From contig CM051029.1 in the NCBI GenBank assembly GCA_027627225.1, forward strand, positions 11,002,215 to 11,066,214: 64,000 bases of DNA, read 5' to 3'. The DNA comes from Congeria kusceri (lineage: Eukaryota; Mollusca; Bivalvia; Myida; Dreissenidae). A model generated the notes under the pieces. That model was not told the DNA's origin. It did no database searches and worked only from the letters and a program-made list of their open reading frames with translations. Both the position numbers and the translations under genes were made by a program. Of the stretch, positions 60,311 to 64,000 are shown piece by piece (position 1 is the stretch's first letter; the number at the start of each line of letters is the position of its first letter).

Positions 60311-61608
60311 TCGAGGTCAGTCTATAAATAAGTTTGTGATTTTATTTTGAAAGAGAAGTACAAGTGCAAAATATAAAAACACAAGGCTTGTCACAGGATG
60401 TGACGTATGCCCCCGGAACATATGCTTGTCAGAGGAAGACAACACAATGTCAGTTACATGTTGGCAAAAATGACGATTCCTACAAAAGGAGTTATTGTTC
60501 TTGTACTCTGCACTTTCTCTCAACATCCTCTATCAATAAACGTTGTTTTATTTGAAATCACTTCAATACTAACTCCATAGATATTGAAAAGATATATATG
60601 GTCCTTGTACTCTTCATTTCCTCTCAATGTCCTCTTATCAATATATGTGGTGTTATATTAAATTCCTTCAATACTAAAGTAGTATTCATCTGCAAAAAGG
60701 GCAATAACTCCGTAAATATTGAAGCATGAATTATGGTCCTTGTACTATGCAATCTCTCTGAACGTCCTCTATCAATAGATGTGGTTTTAGTTACAATACC
60801 TTCAATATTAATGGAGTTATGTTCTGCACAAAAAATAAACAAAGGACAATAAGTCCATAAATATTGAAAAAAAGAGTTATGGTCCTTATACTCAGCACTT
60901 CCTCTCATTGTCTTCTATCATGATATGTAGTTTCATTTGAATCCCTAAAATACTAATGGAGTAATGCTCTGCACAAGAATATTTAACAAAGAGCAATAAC
61001 TCGGTAATACTGAAAAAATGGTTATTTTCCGCGTACTCTGAAAATCCTTTTATTGTCCTCTACCATTCTATGAAGTTTCATTTGAATCCCTCCTATACTT
61101 ATGGTAGTATGCTCCGCACAAAAAAATAATGTTTCGCACAAGAAAATAAAACAATGGGCAATAACTCTTTCGTTTCGTTTGAATCCCTTCAATACTGACG
61201 GATTTATGATACGCACAAGACCATCAATTCTTTATATATGGAAATAAAACAAAGGGTAAATAACTCCGAAAATACTGATGACAGAGTTGTGATTCTTGTG
61301 CTCTGCACTTTCTTTCATTGTCATTATAAGTTTCATTTGAATCTCAGCAATACTAATGGAGATATGCTTCGAACAAGAAAATCAAACATAGGGCAATAAC
61401 TCCATAAATATTGAAGAAAGAGTTGTGGTCCTTGTACTCTAAATTTGCGCTCATCGTCTTCTATCACTATATGAAGTTTCATTCGAATCCCTTAAATACT
61501 AATGGAGTTATGCTCCGCAAAAGAAGGGTGACGGACGGACGGACAGATGGACAGACGAACAGACGATGAAATTACTTTATGCCCCCGAAGGTCTCTTCGG
61601 GGGCATAA
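60311..61608. repeat. Tandem array, unit about 150 bp, closed by a hairpin
   Basis: About seven degenerate units of GAATCCCTTCAATACTAATG, GTTATGCTCxGCACAAxAAA, GGGCAATAACTCC and TTGTACTCTGCACTTxCTCT. It ends in GGACGGACGGACAGATGGAC (61533-61552) and a 14-bp perfect hairpin. It lies in the first visible RPTP intron. Confidence 0.8.
61577..61608. repeat. Perfect 14-bp hairpin TTATGCCCCCGAAG
   Basis: The two perfect 14-bp arms are separated by the four-base loop GTCT. It marks the end of the tandem array. In this eukaryotic setting it is a repeat terminus, not a transcription terminator. Confidence 0.85.
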
Positions 61609-63992
61609 CAGCAGAAGAAAACAACAACAACAACGTATAACCGTCTTTGCAAATTACATGCAGATTAGTAGAGATAAATATAGTTACAGTGTAAAATAAT
61701 TAGACATCAGGTTATATCGACAGCGCATGGGCCCCATTGTGGCTACCTAGTTACAGGTTCTATATCGTGTATATGTACTGCCATTAAATGATCCATTTGA
61801 AGCAGCCCTCAATGATGGAGATTATTATAATATGACCTACTACTCTCCTTAATCTAATACTTATTGATACATTATAAATGTTACATCAAACACAGTTAAT
61901 ATATATCCCGAATCATCATGTCCCAATCCGTGTTACTTATATCCACTTGATTCCACTGGTAACGGACCCAAATGCTATCGCGTGCGCACCCAATACGTAT
62001 CGCCAACGCACGCGATTATTATAAGTGCTACGCATTCTATCGAACAGTGGAGTATTTCTTTCCCTGACGGACATAAAGCCCTGTTTTCTGGAGTTCATGA
62101 TGGTCTCTTTTTAAAGAAGAACGTAGTTTGTTTAAATCAGTTATAGCGAGATCGTCTACGTGGCAACATCGTGCAATCAAACGCACATATTCGCATGATA
62201 CATAGCCTCTTTGATGAAATCTGAAAATACTTGAACACAACGACTCGATGCCACTCGACAAATAGCGCATAATGGAAAAGATAAGTTCAAAGGCTAATAG
62301 TAATCAATTCATCAAGTTTTCATGCATAGTCGCAGCCGTTACAACTCCGATAACTAAGATAACTGTTGGTTTTGTAATTGTAAATTAGTTTATGTATATT
62401 ATATGATATATGATAGAAGACAAATATCGCCAGATATAGTTTGTTCAATATTCTTTAGACTGATGTAAGATTTCCTGTTACATCGGTAAAACACCCTTTA
62501 AATCAATAAGTTTGCGAATAACTTGTTTTGAACTACCGTAAAACGATCTAAGAAATTAAATGTATTTAATGTACTTGGTGTTTTTCATATACGACTCTAG
62601 CAAATAGCATATCAAATTGTGTTATTTGTATTTGTTTCGAACGAAGTAATGATTTAACATATGATGAATCGCAACGCTAGGCTACCGTTTACATAATAAA
62701 TGCAATTGAAATGAAATAGCATTGTAAGTTTTTTATTACGAGTCCAATGCGGACATTGTATAAAAGTCACTGTTATGTGAACCAACTACACCAAATTAAC
62801 AATTTAATTAAATTATTGATATTTAAATATTTGTCATCTAACTTTATGGAAAATTCAGTGGAAGAATGGTTCAAAATAAAAACGAACACATCCAAATAAT
62901 ACGGGAAACGTCGATTTACAAAACGTCGTCTGTAAGATTGTACCTTTCATAATGTTCATACGAAATGATTTCTTAATAATTCGCTCGACGTTCCTTAGAA
63001 AATCCGTGCATTTTATAACACTTTCGCAACCACCTGAACATTACGAATTTTAATAAGTTACAATGTAACAGTTAATAATGGCCAAAGGCACTCGTAACGT
63101 TCGCAAATAATTGAAATATATCCGCCGCATCAACCTTTAACTTCACAAATGTTAACAAATAAGGATTGTGAATACATCTTAAAATGCATTGTCATGCATT
63201 TTCTCTTTAATATCGAATAGCAAATTTCACACATTTGTATTTAAATCTAAACATTTCATAGTTGTTTCCAGTGTTTAAGATTGAACGGTAATCGAGTGTT
63301 GTTCCTTTTGAAAATAAACAAAAAACATTGATCATGTTTTGTAGCACTGTGTATGTTTAATTGAAATGCAAAAGCGTGTGGATAATTACATAAGTAAATC
63401 TGCTATGAAAGGTTTGCTGTGTCAAGCTGTCATATGCAATTTAGGAACAAACTGGACTGGACTTTGGATAATGCAGAATACATAGCTACACACTGCTGGA
63501 ACAAAGTTACCATTCCGATTTCAGTTTACAGAGTCGAATTTCTTCCTTCAAAGAATTAATTTTATAGGAAGGTTTTCTTTTACTCTGTGCAATACTTCAC
63601 TGAATGTTGAATGTGGAAAAGCACTTTATTAAGTACAGTATATTTAGGTCAAGGTAGTCTTCTCATCATTTTTTTAGAGATATTGTAGAATTATACAACA
63701 TGTCTATTATTTATTGCGTACGTTTACTTCCAAAATGCAATTACCAAACTTACACTTTAATCAGGTAAACACAAACTTTAGAAATACTATTATACTATGT
63801 ATTTTTAATAAATATTTTCTGTTTGGTTTGCCGGATTTAGGCAGTGCGTAAAATCATATTAATGTTCAACACTATATGTCGATATAAGTATGTGCGTCTA
63901 TTTTGTTTTACTTTATAACATCATTTCGAACTATTTACCTACTTCTGATTTGTAAACATATGTACTATTTCAACTGAAGATAAATAGCAATA
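61609..63992. other. RPTP intron, no exon recognised
   Basis: AT-rich. The ORF at 62037-62270 on the minus strand has no recognised motif. Confidence 0.4.
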
Positions 63993-64000
63993 ACTTACCT
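63993..64000 (-). other. Splice donor at the window edge (AG|GTAAGT)
   Basis: The last eight bases read on the minus strand are AGGTAAGT, a perfect animal donor. It would end the exon preceding Ig1, whose body lies outside the window. A chance match is possible. Confidence 0.45.

Noticed and set aside
1..64000. CRISPR arrays, operons, bacterial promoters and ribosome binding sites
   Set aside because: Spliceosomal introns, SINEs and retroelements show this is eukaryotic DNA, and no regularly spaced repeat-spacer array is present.

Overview
This is eukaryotic, AT-rich, gene-poor DNA, most likely from a bivalve mollusc. The evidence for a bivalve is indirect: tRNA-derived SINEs with the 3' body common in bivalves, TGACCTTGACC-type dispersed repeats, many fossil LINE pieces, and Penelope-like retroelements with permuted domains and apparent selenocysteine codons, a combination reported from clams. 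No bacterial-style gene organisation is present.

The one protein-coding gene I can support lies on the minus strand between about 42.28 kb and 56.32 kb and runs off the right edge. It is a receptor-type protein tyrosine phosphatase. I could place 25 exons with consistent splice phases, about 4.17 kb of coding sequence. In protein order they encode six Ig-like domains, one fibronectin type III domain, a transmembrane helix, a short juxtamembrane region, an apparently active PTP domain D1 (WPD loop, [10 protein letters not shown] signature), and a divergent second PTP domain D2 (WPD kept, [10 protein letters not shown] in place of the signature). The signal peptide exon lies outside the window; a perfect donor site in the last bases on this strand suggests the preceding exon begins just there. 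The exon holding the end of D2 and the stop codon was not found.

Region by region. 0-36 kb has no gene I can support: it holds LINE fossils (2.1-3.3 kb, 10.8-11.1 kb), simple repeats (14.7, 18.2-18.6 and 22.3-22.6 kb), a SINE (23.6 kb), hairpin elements, a CCCATATGGG-rich inverted element (30.5-31.9 kb), a roughly 24-bp minisatellite (32-32.7 kb), a CCCGACAGCGT-type block (34.5-35.1 kb) and a TGACC-type tandem repeat (35.4-36.1 kb). 38-41.9 kb holds a decayed Penelope-like element on the plus strand, with GIY-YIG before the reverse transcriptase. 42-56.3 kb is the phosphatase gene, with a SINE in one D2 intron and relic exons in others. 57.6-60 kb holds a second Penelope-like copy on the minus strand, inside the first visible intron of the phosphatase. 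60.3-61.6 kb is a tandem array closed by a perfect hairpin.

The most interesting signal is in the Penelope-like elements. In-frame TGA codons fall at positions where the family has conserved cysteines: two in the GIY-YIG domain, and one in the linker CxC motif that is shared by both diverged copies. This fits selenocysteine-encoding, Naiad-type elements.
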